Shown: piece by piece, positions 39,689 through 49,849 of the stretch
Layout: each line of letters opens with the position of its first letter
Position numbering within the stretch: the stretch's first letter is position 1
DNA from: Verrucomicrobiota bacterium
Lineage (GTDB): Bacteria; Verrucomicrobiota; Verrucomicrobiia; Limisphaerales; UBA9464
Assembly: GCA_947471985.1 (NCBI GenBank)
Contig: CANIZL010000001.1
Location: forward strand, 62,001-126,000
Length of the DNA stretch: 64,000 nucleotides
Reading direction: 5' to 3'
Notes under the pieces: model-generated
What the model was told of the DNA's origin: nothing
What the model saw: the letters and a program-made list of their open reading frames with translations, nothing else
The model's database searches: none
Position numbers and translations under genes: made by a program

Positions 39689-42241
39689 ATGAAAACCCCG
39701 TCGATCCTTACCCGATGGGATTTGGTCAGTGTGGCAGTGGCGAGCTTGCTCGCACCTGCAGCCTTGGCTGGACCTAACCGCGGCCCCGATAGCCGCAATT
39801 TCCCTCACCTCAATCTTTCCCGCCACCAACACGGGCAGGAAGCTGTGGATCACTTGGGTACCGGCCTGCCCGCCGTTGCCCGAGCTTATGGATTGGATCC
39901 CTTCGCGCTCCGGGTCATGCTGACCGGTGACTCGACGCTGGCCGTCGATGGTACGGGCCGTCTCCACTATTGGGAGCCGGCGGTGGGAGCTGCCGGTGCG
40001 GTGACTGCCGCCCCGCGCGTTCAGGCGCTCGCGCCGTTGACCGAAACATTCAAATTGCACAGCCGTCCCACGGCCAAGCGGATCATCTATCTGGATTTCG
40101 ATGGCCAGGATCTGAGCAATACCGCCTGGAGCGCCGCCTACAATGGCGGAAATCCCATCATCGCCCCGGCTTGGAGTCTGGACGCGGATCCGGCTTTCAA
40201 TGACCAGGAGCGCACTACGATTCAATACATCTGGCAACGCGTCGCGGAGGACTACGCCCCGTTTGACGTCGATGTGACCACGGAATTGGTCAGCGAAGAC
40301 CAGATCACTCGCACGGATGCCAATGATGAGTTCTACGGCACCCGCGCCCTGATCAGCCCAATCAGCTCGTATTTCGGACTCTACGGCGGCATCGCCTATG
40401 TCGGGGCCTTTGATACCTTGGGCGATTTCTATAAGCCGGCGTTGATTTTTCCGGAAAACCTGGGTCCGAATGGTGAAAGCTATATCGCCGAGGCCATCTC
40501 CCACGAGGTGGGACATAACTTCGGTCTGAGTCATGACGGCAGCACCACGGGCTGTGGTGCCACCGGGACCAGCCCGTGTGGCTACTATTCCGGTCAAGGT
40601 AACTGGGCGCCCATCATGGGCGTCGGTTACTACGTGTCGATCGTCCAGTGGAGCAAGGGCGAATACGCCAACGCGAACAATCTGGAGGACGATCTGGCCA
40701 CCATCGCCAGCTATGTCGGCTATCGGGCGGACGATCATGGTGACACCGCGGCCACGGCCACCGTGCTGCCCATCGGATCCCAGCTGTCGGTCTCGGGGGT
40801 GATTTCGAGCAGCAGCGACGTCGATGTCTTTTCCTTCTCTACGGGCTCCAGTGGTCCGGGAGGTACTGGCGCGGTGGCGCTGCAAATCGACCCGGACAGC
40901 CGTTCCGCCAACCTGGACGTTCTGGCCGAACTGCGGGATGCCGCCGGCAATTTGGTGGCCGTAAGCAATCCGGTCGGCGCGCTGAATGCCAGCTTCAATC
41001 TGACCCTGCCCGCCGGGACCTATTTTGTGCACGTCTGGGGCACGGGCGAGGGGAGTGCGTCCCTGACGGGATACAGTGCCTACGCCTCCGTGGGTCAGTA
41101 CACCCTGACCGGCACGGTGGTGAGCCCGGGTCCGCAACCGCCGGTGGCCGTCGCCACGGCGACACCTTTGAAAGTGGCCCCGGGTCAGTCCGTGACCTTT
41201 GACGGCAACGGTTCGTTTGACCCGGATGGCGGCGCCCTGGTCAGTTACGCCTGGAGCTTCAGCGATGGCGCTTCGGGCACGGGGGCGATCGTGGGCAAAG
41301 TGTTCACCCTGCCGGGTGTCTATACGGCCACCTTGACGGTGACGGACAATGAGCTGGTGACCGCCTCCACGACCGTCTCGGTGCAGGTCAACAATCCGCC
41401 GGTCGCGGGCATCACGGTGACTCCGGGTACCTCGGGCAAGACGCCGTACGCCGTGAGTTTCAGCGGGGCGACTTCCTCGGACTCCGACGGTACCATCGTC
41501 AGCTACGCTTGGAATTTCGGCAACGGCACCACCGGGACCGGAGTCAACGTTTCCAAGACCTACACCACGGCGGGAACCTACAATGTGGTTTTGACCGTGA
41601 CCGACAACAACGGCGCGACGGCCTCCAAAACCGTGGTCATCACGGTGGTCGCCAACAAGGCACCCGTCGCGGCGGTTGCGGTGAGTCCGGGTACCACCGG
41701 AACGGCGCCCTTCGCGGTGAGCTTCAGCGGAGCCGGTTCCTCGGATTCCGATGGCACCATCACTTCCTACGCTTGGAGTTTCGGCGATGGAACGACGGGT
41801 TCCGGAGTCAATGTCTCCAAGACCTACACCACGGCGGGGACCTTTAGCGCGAAATTGACCGTGACGGACAACAACGGCGCGACGGGAACCAAGACGGTGA
41901 CGATCACCGTGAATCCGAATCCGAGCACCGTGTTGCATGTGCAGACCATTGGCCTGACTGTGCAGACGACGGCGGGAAGCAAGACGGTGACCTCGACGGT
42001 CACGGTATTTAATTCCAACGGGCTGCCCGTATCCGGCGTCACCGTAAGCGGCCGGTGGAGCGGCATTGTGAGCGGTCCTGACTCGGCGGTGACCGACGTC
42101 AATGGGCGAGCGGTAATGGTCAGTCCCAAGACCAAATCCACCGGCACGGAGACGTTCTCGGTAACCGGAGTGAGCCGCAGCGGCTATACCTACAATTCCG
42201 CCCTCAATGTGGTTTCGAGCGCATCCATCGCGGTGCCTTGA
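39689..42241 (+). CDS. Second secreted metzincin-like zinc metalloprotease, paralog of 33425-35668, with three PKD domains
   Basis: HEVGHNFGLSHDG zinc motif, near-identical order of segments to 33425-35668, extra PKD domain, same C-terminal domain (STVTVFNSNGLPVSGVTVSGRWSGIVSG...SASIAVP). Confidence 0.86.
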   Translation: MKTPSILTRWDLVSVAVASLLAPAALAGPNRGPDSRNFPHLNLSRHQHGQEAVDHLGTGLPAVARAYGLDPFALRVMLTGDSTLAVDGTGRLHYWEPAVGAAGAVTAAPRVQALAPLTETFKLHSRPTAKRIIYLDFDGQDLSNTAWSAAYNGGNPIIAPAWSLDADPAFNDQERTTIQYIWQRVAEDYAPFDVDVTTELVSEDQITRTDANDEFYGTRALISPISSYFGLYGGIAYVGAFDTLGDFYKPALIFPENLGPNGESYIAEAISHEVGHNFGLSHDGSTTGCGATGTSPCGYYSGQGNWAPIMGVGYYVSIVQWSKGEYANANNLEDDLATIASYVGYRADDHGDTAATATVLPIGSQLSVSGVISSSSDVDVFSFSTGSSGPGGTGAVALQIDPDSRSANLDVLAELRDAAGNLVAVSNPVGALNASFNLTLPAGTYFVHVWGTGEGSASLTGYSAYASVGQYTLTGTVVSPGPQPPVAVATATPLKVAPGQSVTFDGNGSFDPDGGALVSYAWSFSDGASGTGAIVGKVFTLPGVYTATLTVTDNELVTASTTVSVQVNNPPVAGITVTPGTSGKTPYAVSFSGATSSDSDGTIVSYAWNFGNGTTGTGVNVSKTYTTAGTYNVVLTVTDNNGATASKTVVITVVANKAPVAAVAVSPGTTGTAPFAVSFSGAGSSDSDGTITSYAWSFGDGTTGSGVNVSKTYTTAGTFSAKLTVTDNNGATGTKTVTITVNPNPSTVLHVQTIGLTVQTTAGSKTVTSTVTVFNSNGLPVSGVTVSGRWSGIVSGPDSAVTDVNGRAVMVSPKTKSTGTETFSVTGVSRSGYTYNSALNVVSSASIAVP

Positions 42242-42263
42242 TTTCTTGACTGCCTAACTGCAA

Positions 42264-42296
42264 GGGGCGGAGACTTCCGGGTCTCCGCCCCTTTTT
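42264..42296 (+). terminator. Rho-independent terminator
   Basis: GGGGCGGAGAC-TTCCGG-GTCTCCGCCCC-TTTTT, a perfect 11-bp stem. Confidence 0.85.
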
Positions 42297-42515
42297 CGCG
42301 CTCCAGGGTCTCGACTCGGGATCCAACCGGCGCCGATTATTTTTGGGCTCCAGCGAAAGCCTGAGTTGTTCTTACCACCGGACACGCCGGGAACGAACGA
42401 TCCGTGATCGGCTTAGACGAGATCGCTCCGGGGCTTTTCGTGGAAGGAAAGCCATCCCGACGACCGTACTCCTTAGTTTCCTTCCTTCGGCGAAAGGGAA
42501 TTCGCGCGGCCGGCC

Positions 42516-43271
42516 TCAATCATCCACCCGGGCCAGTGAGGCGCGGAAGGCGCTTCCGGTGCCCCGCACTTGCAGGCAGCGATGGGGGGCGGTTGCCGGC
42601 GTCATTTCCAAGGCCACCACCCGAAGACGCGCCCAGATCGCCAGGGCGCCGGCCGGAATCAGGAATGCCGGTCCAAACAGCCAATCTGCCGGCACGGGGT
42701 GTCCACGAAAGCGAATCACAGCAAATCCGATTCCCAGAACTCCGAGGCCGATGACGACAGATGCCCAGAACAGCCAAAGTCGCCGGGCACGATGGTGACT
42801 CCGGCAGAGTGGCACGTCGACGTGGACCGGCGGTCGCGGTGTGCACAGCGGGTGCAGAATCACCGCTCCGACCAAAATTAGCAATCCGACGGTCCCACCC
42901 GTGAGTCCGATCTGGGGCGCCCAGCGGCGCAAACTCAGACCGAGGAACGGGGCGAGCGTGAGCGGAAGCAGCCACAAGGGGAAGGTGGGGCTGAAACGAT
43001 GCCGAAGCTGCACCCCGGCGGGGGCGTTGCAGAGAACGCAACGGTTCGGCAGTACCGTTCCCTCCGGCAAGCGGACCCGATCCCGGTGCACATGTGGCTG
43101 GATTCGATGGGCGCCGCCGAGGGGAGCCCCTTCACGTATTTTGGAGACAGCCCGGGGCTTGCAATGCCCGCAGATCAACGTGGATCCGAGGTGGACCAAT
43201 TCATCCAGGGGAGTTGCGGTTCCGCATTCTCCGCACGGGCGCTTTTCAGATTGCAGGGCGGCGCGTTGCAT
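42516..43271 (-). CDS. Hypothetical membrane protein with N-terminal zinc-ribbon-like motif
   Basis: CGECGTATPLDELVHLGSTLICGHCKP (CxxC...CxxC) and several TM segments. Confidence 0.6.
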   Translation of the reverse strand: MQRAALQSEKRPCGECGTATPLDELVHLGSTLICGHCKPRAVSKIREGAPLGGAHRIQPHVHRDRVRLPEGTVLPNRCVLCNAPAGVQLRHRFSPTFPLWLLPLTLAPFLGLSLRRWAPQIGLTGGTVGLLILVGAVILHPLCTPRPPVHVDVPLCRSHHRARRLWLFWASVVIGLGVLGIGFAVIRFRGHPVPADWLFGPAFLIPAGALAIWARLRVVALEMTPATAPHRCLQVRGTGSAFRASLARVDD

Positions 43272-43554
43272 AGCGCTTTAGGGACACCTACCTGGCGGGT
43301 TGAGCGGGCCAGAGTTGCCCGGCGGAGTCGGCGTTTCCCGGGATCCAAACCAATACCTGAAGGCCAGCCAGCCGAACGTGTCGTCCCGCGCCGATCAGGA
43401 CACGCCAGTGAATGGCGCGAAGTTCGGGAGCGTTTTTTCCAGGGACGACTTCCATGATCTTGATTCAGCGTCGTGCCCGGCGGATGGGGGGCAAAGATTC
43501 CGCCCGGGTTTTGATTTTTGGGACATCGAACCGCCACAGATTTGCCGTTGAGCG

Positions 43555-44877
43555 ATGTTCCGCGAAAAGAAGGGCATGCCCGCCTATCAGTGTCGCTCTC
43601 TTGTCGTCGGATTCCTGAGTCTCCTGGGAATGTCGACCAGTTTGGCCGGGGCCTCGGAGGACTGGCCCCAATGGCGCGGACCCGAAAGGACGGGACACTT
43701 GGCCGTCGGTCAGCAGCTGCCGGCCAAACTCTCCGTGGAGCCACGGATCCGGTGGCGGGTGAAGTGCGGCGAGGGTTTTGCGTCGCCGGTCGCGGCGGGC
43801 GGGAACGTGGTTCTGGCCGATAACCAGGGTGGGCGCGAAACGGTGCGGAGTTTTTCGGTCGTCGACGGTCGGGAAGTCTGGCGGGCGGATGTGGACGAAA
43901 CCTTTCTGGACACCCAAGGGCCCCGCGGGCCGCGCTGTACGCCGCTGATCGATGAGGATCGCGTCTACGCGCAATCCTGCCGGGGCGAACTGAAATGTCT
44001 CGATCTGGCGTCCGGCCGATTGCTCTGGCGGACGCATTACGGAACCAATTACGGCGCGATCTTCGTCGGCGAAAAAGGGGCCACCCCGGGAGCCGGGCGC
44101 CACGGCAACAATGGGGCGCCGGTGGTGGCGGGGGATTGGTTGTACGCCAGCGTCGGCGGCACCAATGGGGCCGGCATGGTGTGTTTTCAAAAGCGCACCG
44201 GCGCCGAGCGCTGGCGCTCCGGGAACGAGGTGGCGGCGTATGCCGCTCCCGTGGTGGCCACGATTGCCGGACGCAGTCAGGTCGTGAACTTCATGGCCGA
44301 AGCCCTGACGGCGTTTGATGCCGCGACCGGGCGACAGTTGTGGCGGTTTCCGGTAAAGACGGCGTTCGCCCGGCATGTCACCACCCCGATCATCCAGGGA
44401 GATTTGATCGTGGTTGGGTCGCACCAATACGGATTGTTTGCGGTGCGCGTGGAAGTGGATGCGGCGGCCCCCACGGGATTCCGGGTTACCGAGGTATGGA
44501 AGAGTCGGGAGGCCGCGATGAATTTTTCGTGTCCGATAGCCGTGGACGGATGGATCTATGGTTTGGGGCCGGCGAAGGATGTCGTGTGTGTGGAGTTGGC
44601 GACCGGCCAAGTGCGGTGGCGGCAGGAAGGTTGGATCACGAGCAGTGCGGACAAGGCGCACGCGGGTTTTCTTACCGATGGGAAAGCGATCCTGATGCTG
44701 GTCGATGACGGGATGCTTTTTCATTTTGCCGCCGACGGCGCGGCCGCGCGGGAATTGGGACGGATGCAATTGTGCCGGGCCAACTGGTGCAATCCGGCGC
44801 TCGCGGGGAACCGCTTGTATCTGCGCGATAATCTCAAGGGTCCGGGCGAACTGCTGGCGGTGGATCTCAGTCCGTGA
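43555..44877 (+). CDS. Secreted PQQ-like beta-propeller protein
   Basis: GASEDWPQWRGPERTGHL, repeated LLWR/LWRFPVKT propeller blades, signal-peptide-like N-terminus. The ATG at 43573 is an alternative start. Confidence 0.8.
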   Translation: MFREKKGMPAYQCRSLVVGFLSLLGMSTSLAGASEDWPQWRGPERTGHLAVGQQLPAKLSVEPRIRWRVKCGEGFASPVAAGGNVVLADNQGGRETVRSFSVVDGREVWRADVDETFLDTQGPRGPRCTPLIDEDRVYAQSCRGELKCLDLASGRLLWRTHYGTNYGAIFVGEKGATPGAGRHGNNGAPVVAGDWLYASVGGTNGAGMVCFQKRTGAERWRSGNEVAAYAAPVVATIAGRSQVVNFMAEALTAFDAATGRQLWRFPVKTAFARHVTTPIIQGDLIVVGSHQYGLFAVRVEVDAAAPTGFRVTEVWKSREAAMNFSCPIAVDGWIYGLGPAKDVVCVELATGQVRWRQEGWITSSADKAHAGFLTDGKAILMLVDDGMLFHFAADGAAARELGRMQLCRANWCNPALAGNRLYLRDNLKGPGELLAVDLSP

Positions 44878-44918
44878 GTGGCTCGCCTGGTTGAGATATT
44901 TGTTTCTTCACTCGGACC

Positions 44919-46439
44919 ATGAAATCACTCGCGCTGCCCGCGGCTTCGGTTGCACCGACGTCGGCGGAAGATCATTGGAGCCATTCCGGCAACGCCTCCA
45001 CCGGGTCCCCGGTGAACGCGCCGGAGGTGGATGTGCCTTGGTGGCACGCCGTGATTTTGACGGCGATGGCCGGTGGTTTGGGATGGGGCATTCGGGGGCA
45101 ATTTGGGCACGAATCCGGAGCCATGATCGCCGGGCTCCTGGTCAGCCTGGTACTGGCCCGGTTGTTTTGTCCGCGAGCTGAGGCGGCGGTGGTCATCCGG
45201 GCGGTGGCGTGGGGGACGATCGCCATCGGGTTTGGCGGCTCGATGACGTACGGTCAGACGGTCGGGCTGACCCACGATGCACCGCTGGTGGGGAATTGGG
45301 CCGCGCTGCGTTGGGGACTGCTGGGGTTGGCGATCAAAGGGGGAATTTGGATTGGTTTTGCCGGCACGTTTCTCGGCATGGGGCTCGGTGGCGTGGTTTA
45401 CCGGGCGCGTTGGATGGTCCCGCTCTGGCTGGGTGTGCTGGGCCTGGTGTCGATCGGCATCCGGTGGATCAATGAGCCCTTTGATCCCGCTCAGCACATC
45501 CTGCCGCGGATTTATTTTTCCGACGATTGGTTGTGGGAGCCTGGGGCCGCGCTCAAGCCGCGACGAGAAGTCTGGGGTGGGATGCTTCTGGGCTTGCTGG
45601 GCTTGCTGGCCTTCATTCGAGTGCGGTTGGGCGACGTGCTGGGGTTTCGTCTGGGACTCTGGGGTTTCCTCGGAGGCGCCCTGGGTTTTCCGCTCGGTCA
45701 GTGTTTGCAGGCCTACCACGCTTGGAATCCGCCGATTTTTCACTCCGGCCCGTGGGTCACGATCGATCCGCTGATCAATTGGTGGAACTTCATGGAGACC
45801 ACCTTCGGTCTCGTCCTGGGTGCCGGCTTGGGATTGGGAGTGTGGAGCAATCGCCGCCGCATCGTGCTGCCGCCCCGCGGGAATACCCGGGAAATTCCGA
45901 CGTGGATCGAAGTGATCCTGCTCGTGGTGCACTCGGGGCTCCTGGTGACCTCGGAATTTTTCGGCGTGGGCTGGGTGGATCGGATTTATGATTTCGGCAT
46001 GCTGCTGGCTTTCATCCCGCTGGTGGCGGTGGCGGGCGGGCGGTGGTGGCCGTATTTCCTGATACTACCCGTGACTGCCGTGCCGATCCTGGGCAAGACC
46101 GTGCGACAGTTGGTTTATCAGGAACCTTCGGTGCCGGCGTGGCTGGGGTGGGTGCTCTATGGCGTGATCCCCCTCATCGGTGTGACCTTCCTCGCGGTGC
46201 GGTGGGCGCAGGCCGATCGTCGCGCCCGCCCCGCCGCTGAAGTGCTAAGGCCATGCCTGTTGGTTGCCACGTGGTTGTACTTTTCGCTGAATTTTGCGTT
46301 CTTCCATTTTCCCTGGCCCTGGTCGGCATGGACCAGCCGGACGCCCAATTCCCTCGTGTACTGGATCTGCGCCTTCGGCCTGAGCTGGTGCGCGGGGCGA
46401 CGGTCGGCCGGGGAGGTCACCGGCATCCGTGCGAAGTAG
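44919..46439 (+). CDS. Conserved-looking polytopic membrane protein of unknown function
   Basis: About 12 hydrophobic segments; GLGWGIRGQFGHESGAMIAGLLVSLVLARL; 41 bp downstream of the PQQ-like gene on the same strand. Confidence 0.6.
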   Translation: MKSLALPAASVAPTSAEDHWSHSGNASTGSPVNAPEVDVPWWHAVILTAMAGGLGWGIRGQFGHESGAMIAGLLVSLVLARLFCPRAEAAVVIRAVAWGTIAIGFGGSMTYGQTVGLTHDAPLVGNWAALRWGLLGLAIKGGIWIGFAGTFLGMGLGGVVYRARWMVPLWLGVLGLVSIGIRWINEPFDPAQHILPRIYFSDDWLWEPGAALKPRREVWGGMLLGLLGLLAFIRVRLGDVLGFRLGLWGFLGGALGFPLGQCLQAYHAWNPPIFHSGPWVTIDPLINWWNFMETTFGLVLGAGLGLGVWSNRRRIVLPPRGNTREIPTWIEVILLVVHSGLLVTSEFFGVGWVDRIYDFGMLLAFIPLVAVAGGRWWPYFLILPVTAVPILGKTVRQLVYQEPSVPAWLGWVLYGVIPLIGVTFLAVRWAQADRRARPAAEVLRPCLLVATWLYFSLNFAFFHFPWPWSAWTSRTPNSLVYWICAFGLSWCAGRRSAGEVTGIRAK

Positions 46440-46533
46440 GAGCGCGCCCGATGGATCTGGTGGGTGGGGGCGCTGGCGAGCCAATGAAAAATCGTGGTTG
46501 CCGCGGGGGGATCCGAGGTCAGTTTGACGTTCT

Positions 46534-49500
46534 GTGAGTACCCTGTTTCTGCGTCCAAACGGATGGCTGCTGGCTTTGGGCCTGGCAGCGGGGCCGGTTT
46601 TTTCTGCGGCAGTCCCGGCGACCGCGCTGCCTCCGGCGGGTACCGCGGCGGTGGATTTCGCGCGCGACGTCCAACCGCTCCTGGAACAAAACTGCTGGAA
46701 ATGTCACGGGCCCAGCCGCACCGAAAACGGGCTCCGGCTGGATCGGCGCGAGGAACTGCTCAAGGGTGGGGAACACGGTCCCGCCATCGTGGTTGGGCAG
46801 AGCGCCAGCTCGCTGCTGATTCAGGTCGTCAGTGGCGCCCACCCGGAACTCGGCCGGATGCCCAAGAAGGGCGAGGCCCTGACTCCCCCGCAGATCGGCC
46901 TTTTGCGGGCATGGATCGATCAGGGAGCAAACTGGCCGGCTGAGACCAGTGCCACCGAGGAAAAGAAACTGAATCATTGGGCCTGGAAACCGCCGCTCCG
47001 TCCCCCTGTTCCGTCAGCGGGAGCGGGCACTTGGGCGCGGACCCCCGTTGACTCGTTCATTCACGCCCGGCTGAACACCGAGCGTTTAAAGCCCTCGCCG
47101 GAAGCGGATCGCATCACCCTTTTGCGGCGGTTGCATTTTGATCTCACCGGCCTGCCGCCCACGCCGGAGGAGGTGGACCGTTTTGTCGCGGATACTTCGC
47201 CCAACGCCTATTCAAAGCGGGTCGAAGAACTCCTGGCCAGTCCGCACTATGGCGAACGCTGGGGACGGCACTGGTTGGATGCAGCGCGATATGCGGATTC
47301 CGACGGGTACGAAAAGGACAAACCGCGTTTTGTCTGGGCGTATCGGGACTGGGTGGTGGGAGCGTTGAACCGCGATCTGCCGTATGACCGTTTTGTCGTC
47401 GAACAGATCGCCGGTGATTTGTTGCCGGGTGCGACTCCGGAAAGCGCGGTGGCGACCGGCTTCCTGCGCAATTCGATGCTGAACGAGGAGGGCGGGGTGG
47501 ATCCGGAACAGTTCCGGACCGACGGCCTGATCGATCGCATGGATTGCATCGGCAAAAGTGTCCTCGGCATCACGATCCAATGCGCCCAGTGCCACAATCA
47601 CAAATTCGATCCCATCTCGCAGGAGGAATATTACCGGTTGTTCGCCTTCCTGAACAACGACCACGAGGCGTCCCGCGTTTACTACACCCCGGATCAATCG
47701 CGCTTGGTGGGCAATTTGACCCGCCAGATGCGCGACTTCGAGGAGGGGCTTCGGCATACCACGACGGATTGGGAACCGCGCATGGCGGCGTGGGAGGCGA
47801 GCGTCGTGTCCAATCAACCGCCCTGGGAGGTGGTGCGCTCCGTCAATGTCAGCGATAACGGCGAACGTTTTTATTACTACGAGGACGGTTCGATCCGGGC
47901 CGCCAGTTATGCCCCGACCTTTTGGACGGCCCATTTCAAGGGGACCAATCATCTCGCCTCGATCGGTGCGTTTCGTCTGGAACAACTAACAGACTCCAAT
48001 CTCCCCTGTGGCGGTCCGGGACGATCGATCCACGGAATGTCGGCCCTCAGCGGGTTCAAGGTCACCGCGGAGGAATTGGGGACCACCAACCGGGTGGAGG
48101 TCAAATTCGTCCGGGTGACGGCGGATTTTGCCAATGCGGAGAAGCCGCTGGAACCGGAATTTCAATCGGAAAGCCGCAATCGCGAAAAAGGAGACAAGCG
48201 GACGTATGGTCCGGTGCGGTTGGCCATCGATGACGTGGACGACACGGCCTGGGGCATTGATGCCGGTCCGGGACGGAGAAACGTCGCCCGCCAGGCGGTG
48301 TTTGTTCCCGATCGCCCGATCACCTTCACCAACGGAGTGGCATTGACCTTTGGCCTGCAGCAGATGCACGGCGGCGATAATTCGGACGACAACCAGAATC
48401 ACAATCTCGGCCGCTGGCGCATCAGTGTGACGGGCGATACCAATGCGGTGGCGGACGTGGTGCCGGCCAACGTGCGGGAGATCTTCCGTGTCCCGCGCGA
48501 ACAGCGCACGCCCAACCAGGTTGCCGCGATCTTCACGTATTGGCGGACGACGGTACCGGAATTCCGGGACGTGAATGAACGGATCGAGGGTCTGTGGCGG
48601 CAATGGCCGGAAGGCGCGCCCACGCAGACGCTGGCGGCGCGTCGCGGTGAGGGACCAGGTGAAGCGATGCGGCCCACTCACATGTTTAAGCGCGGGGATT
48701 GGTTAAAGCCGGGCCGGGAAGTCACCTTTGGTACGCCGGCTTTCCTCAATGCGCTGCCGGCCGGCGCCGAGGCCACCCGGCTGACGTTGGCGAAGTGGTT
48801 GGTGGATCGGAATGCGCCGACGACGGCACGGGTGGCGGTGAATCGGGTGTGGCAGCAGCTTTTCGGCACCGGCCTGCTCGAAACACCGGAGGATTTCGGG
48901 ACGCAAAGCCCGGCAGTTTCGCATCCGGATTTGCTGGACTGGCTGGCGGTGGAATTCATGGAACCCACCGTGCCGCTCGGAGCGGAGCTTCAGGCAGCCT
49001 CGACGCCGTGGAGCTTGAAACACCTGCTGCGGGTGTGTGTGAACAGTGCCGTGTATCGCCAAGCGTCGCGGGTGACTCCCGACGCGTACGAACGGGATCC
49101 CTATAACCGCCTGCTCGCCCGTGGCCCCCGGTTCCGGGTGGATGCGGAAGTGGTGCGGGATACCGCGCTGGCCGCCGCCGGTTTGTTGAATCCCGCGATG
49201 GGTGGTCGGGCCGTTTATCCGCCGGCGCCGGATTTCCTGTTCAAGCCGCCGGCCAGCTACGGACCCAAGGTCTGGAATGAGGAGACCGGACCGGACCGCT
49301 ACCGGCGCAGTCTCTACACCTTCCGTTTCCGCAGTGCGCCGTATCCGGTGCTGCAGGCTTTTGATGCACCCAATGGCGACTTTTCCTGCGTTCGACGTCT
49401 CCGCTCCAACACCCCGTTGCAGGCGCTGACGGCGCTGAATGAACCGCTGTTTGTCGAGGCCGCACAGGCCCTGGCCCGGCGGACGGTGACCTCGGGTGGA

Positions 49501-49767
49501 GCCACGGATGACGAGCGATTGACCTACGCGTTTCGTCGCGTGCTGCAGCGTTCGCCGCAGGAATCCGAGCGGGTAACGCTGCGGAAATTGCTGGCCAGCC
49601 AGATGGCCCGCCTGGGCGAAGGTTGGGTAAATCCCGCGGAACTGGCGACCGGCCGGAGTGAGATTCCGAAGGACCTGCCGCCGGGGATTACCCCGACGCA
49701 ACTCGCCGCTTATACCTCGGTGAGCCGCGCCTTGTTGAATCTCGACGAAACGGTGACCAAAGAATAA
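46534..49767 (+). CDS. PSCyt1 / DUF1549 / DUF1553 (PSD1) planctomycete-type cytochrome c domain protein
   Basis: FARDVQPLLEQNCWKCHGPSRTENGLRLDRREELLKGGEHGPAIV; LLRRLHFDLTGLPPTPEEVDRFVAD; LANWLVDR-like TLAKWLVDRNAPTTARVAVNRVWQQLFGTGLLETPEDFGTQ. Confidence 0.93.
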   Translation: MSTLFLRPNGWLLALGLAAGPVFSAAVPATALPPAGTAAVDFARDVQPLLEQNCWKCHGPSRTENGLRLDRREELLKGGEHGPAIVVGQSASSLLIQVVSGAHPELGRMPKKGEALTPPQIGLLRAWIDQGANWPAETSATEEKKLNHWAWKPPLRPPVPSAGAGTWARTPVDSFIHARLNTERLKPSPEADRITLLRRLHFDLTGLPPTPEEVDRFVADTSPNAYSKRVEELLASPHYGERWGRHWLDAARYADSDGYEKDKPRFVWAYRDWVVGALNRDLPYDRFVVEQIAGDLLPGATPESAVATGFLRNSMLNEEGGVDPEQFRTDGLIDRMDCIGKSVLGITIQCAQCHNHKFDPISQEEYYRLFAFLNNDHEASRVYYTPDQSRLVGNLTRQMRDFEEGLRHTTTDWEPRMAAWEASVVSNQPPWEVVRSVNVSDNGERFYYYEDGSIRAASYAPTFWTAHFKGTNHLASIGAFRLEQLTDSNLPCGGPGRSIHGMSALSGFKVTAEELGTTNRVEVKFVRVTADFANAEKPLEPEFQSESRNREKGDKRTYGPVRLAIDDVDDTAWGIDAGPGRRNVARQAVFVPDRPITFTNGVALTFGLQQMHGGDNSDDNQNHNLGRWRISVTGDTNAVADVVPANVREIFRVPREQRTPNQVAAIFTYWRTTVPEFRDVNERIEGLWRQWPEGAPTQTLAARRGEGPGEAMRPTHMFKRGDWLKPGREVTFGTPAFLNALPAGAEATRLTLAKWLVDRNAPTTARVAVNRVWQQLFGTGLLETPEDFGTQSPAVSHPDLLDWLAVEFMEPTVPLGAELQAASTPWSLKHLLRVCVNSAVYRQASRVTPDAYERDPYNRLLARGPRFRVDAEVVRDTALAAAGLLNPAMGGRAVYPPAPDFLFKPPASYGPKVWNEETGPDRYRRSLYTFRFRSAPYPVLQAFDAPNGDFSCVRRLRSNTPLQALTALNEPLFVEAAQALARRTVTSGGATDDERLTYAFRRVLQRSPQESERVTLRKLLASQMARLGEGWVNPAELATGRSEIPKDLPPGITPTQLAAYTSVSRALLNLDETVTKE

Positions 49768-49805
49768 ACCGCGCGCGAGGGCTGGGCCTCGTCGCGGGGT
49801 GGGTC

Positions 49806-49825
49806 AAAAAGGCCCCAACGGGGCC
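49806..49825 (-). terminator. Rho-independent terminator of the downstream minus-strand oxidoreductase
   Basis: On the minus strand: GGCCCC-GTT-GGGGCC-TTTTT. Confidence 0.7.
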
Positions 49826-49849
49826 GCCGATTGCCGTCTGGCTTGGGGG

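Noticed and set aside
39662-41938. 758-aa antisense ORF opposite the second protease
   Set aside because: Mirror of PKD/protease repeats; the sense strand has a zinc motif and PKD domains.
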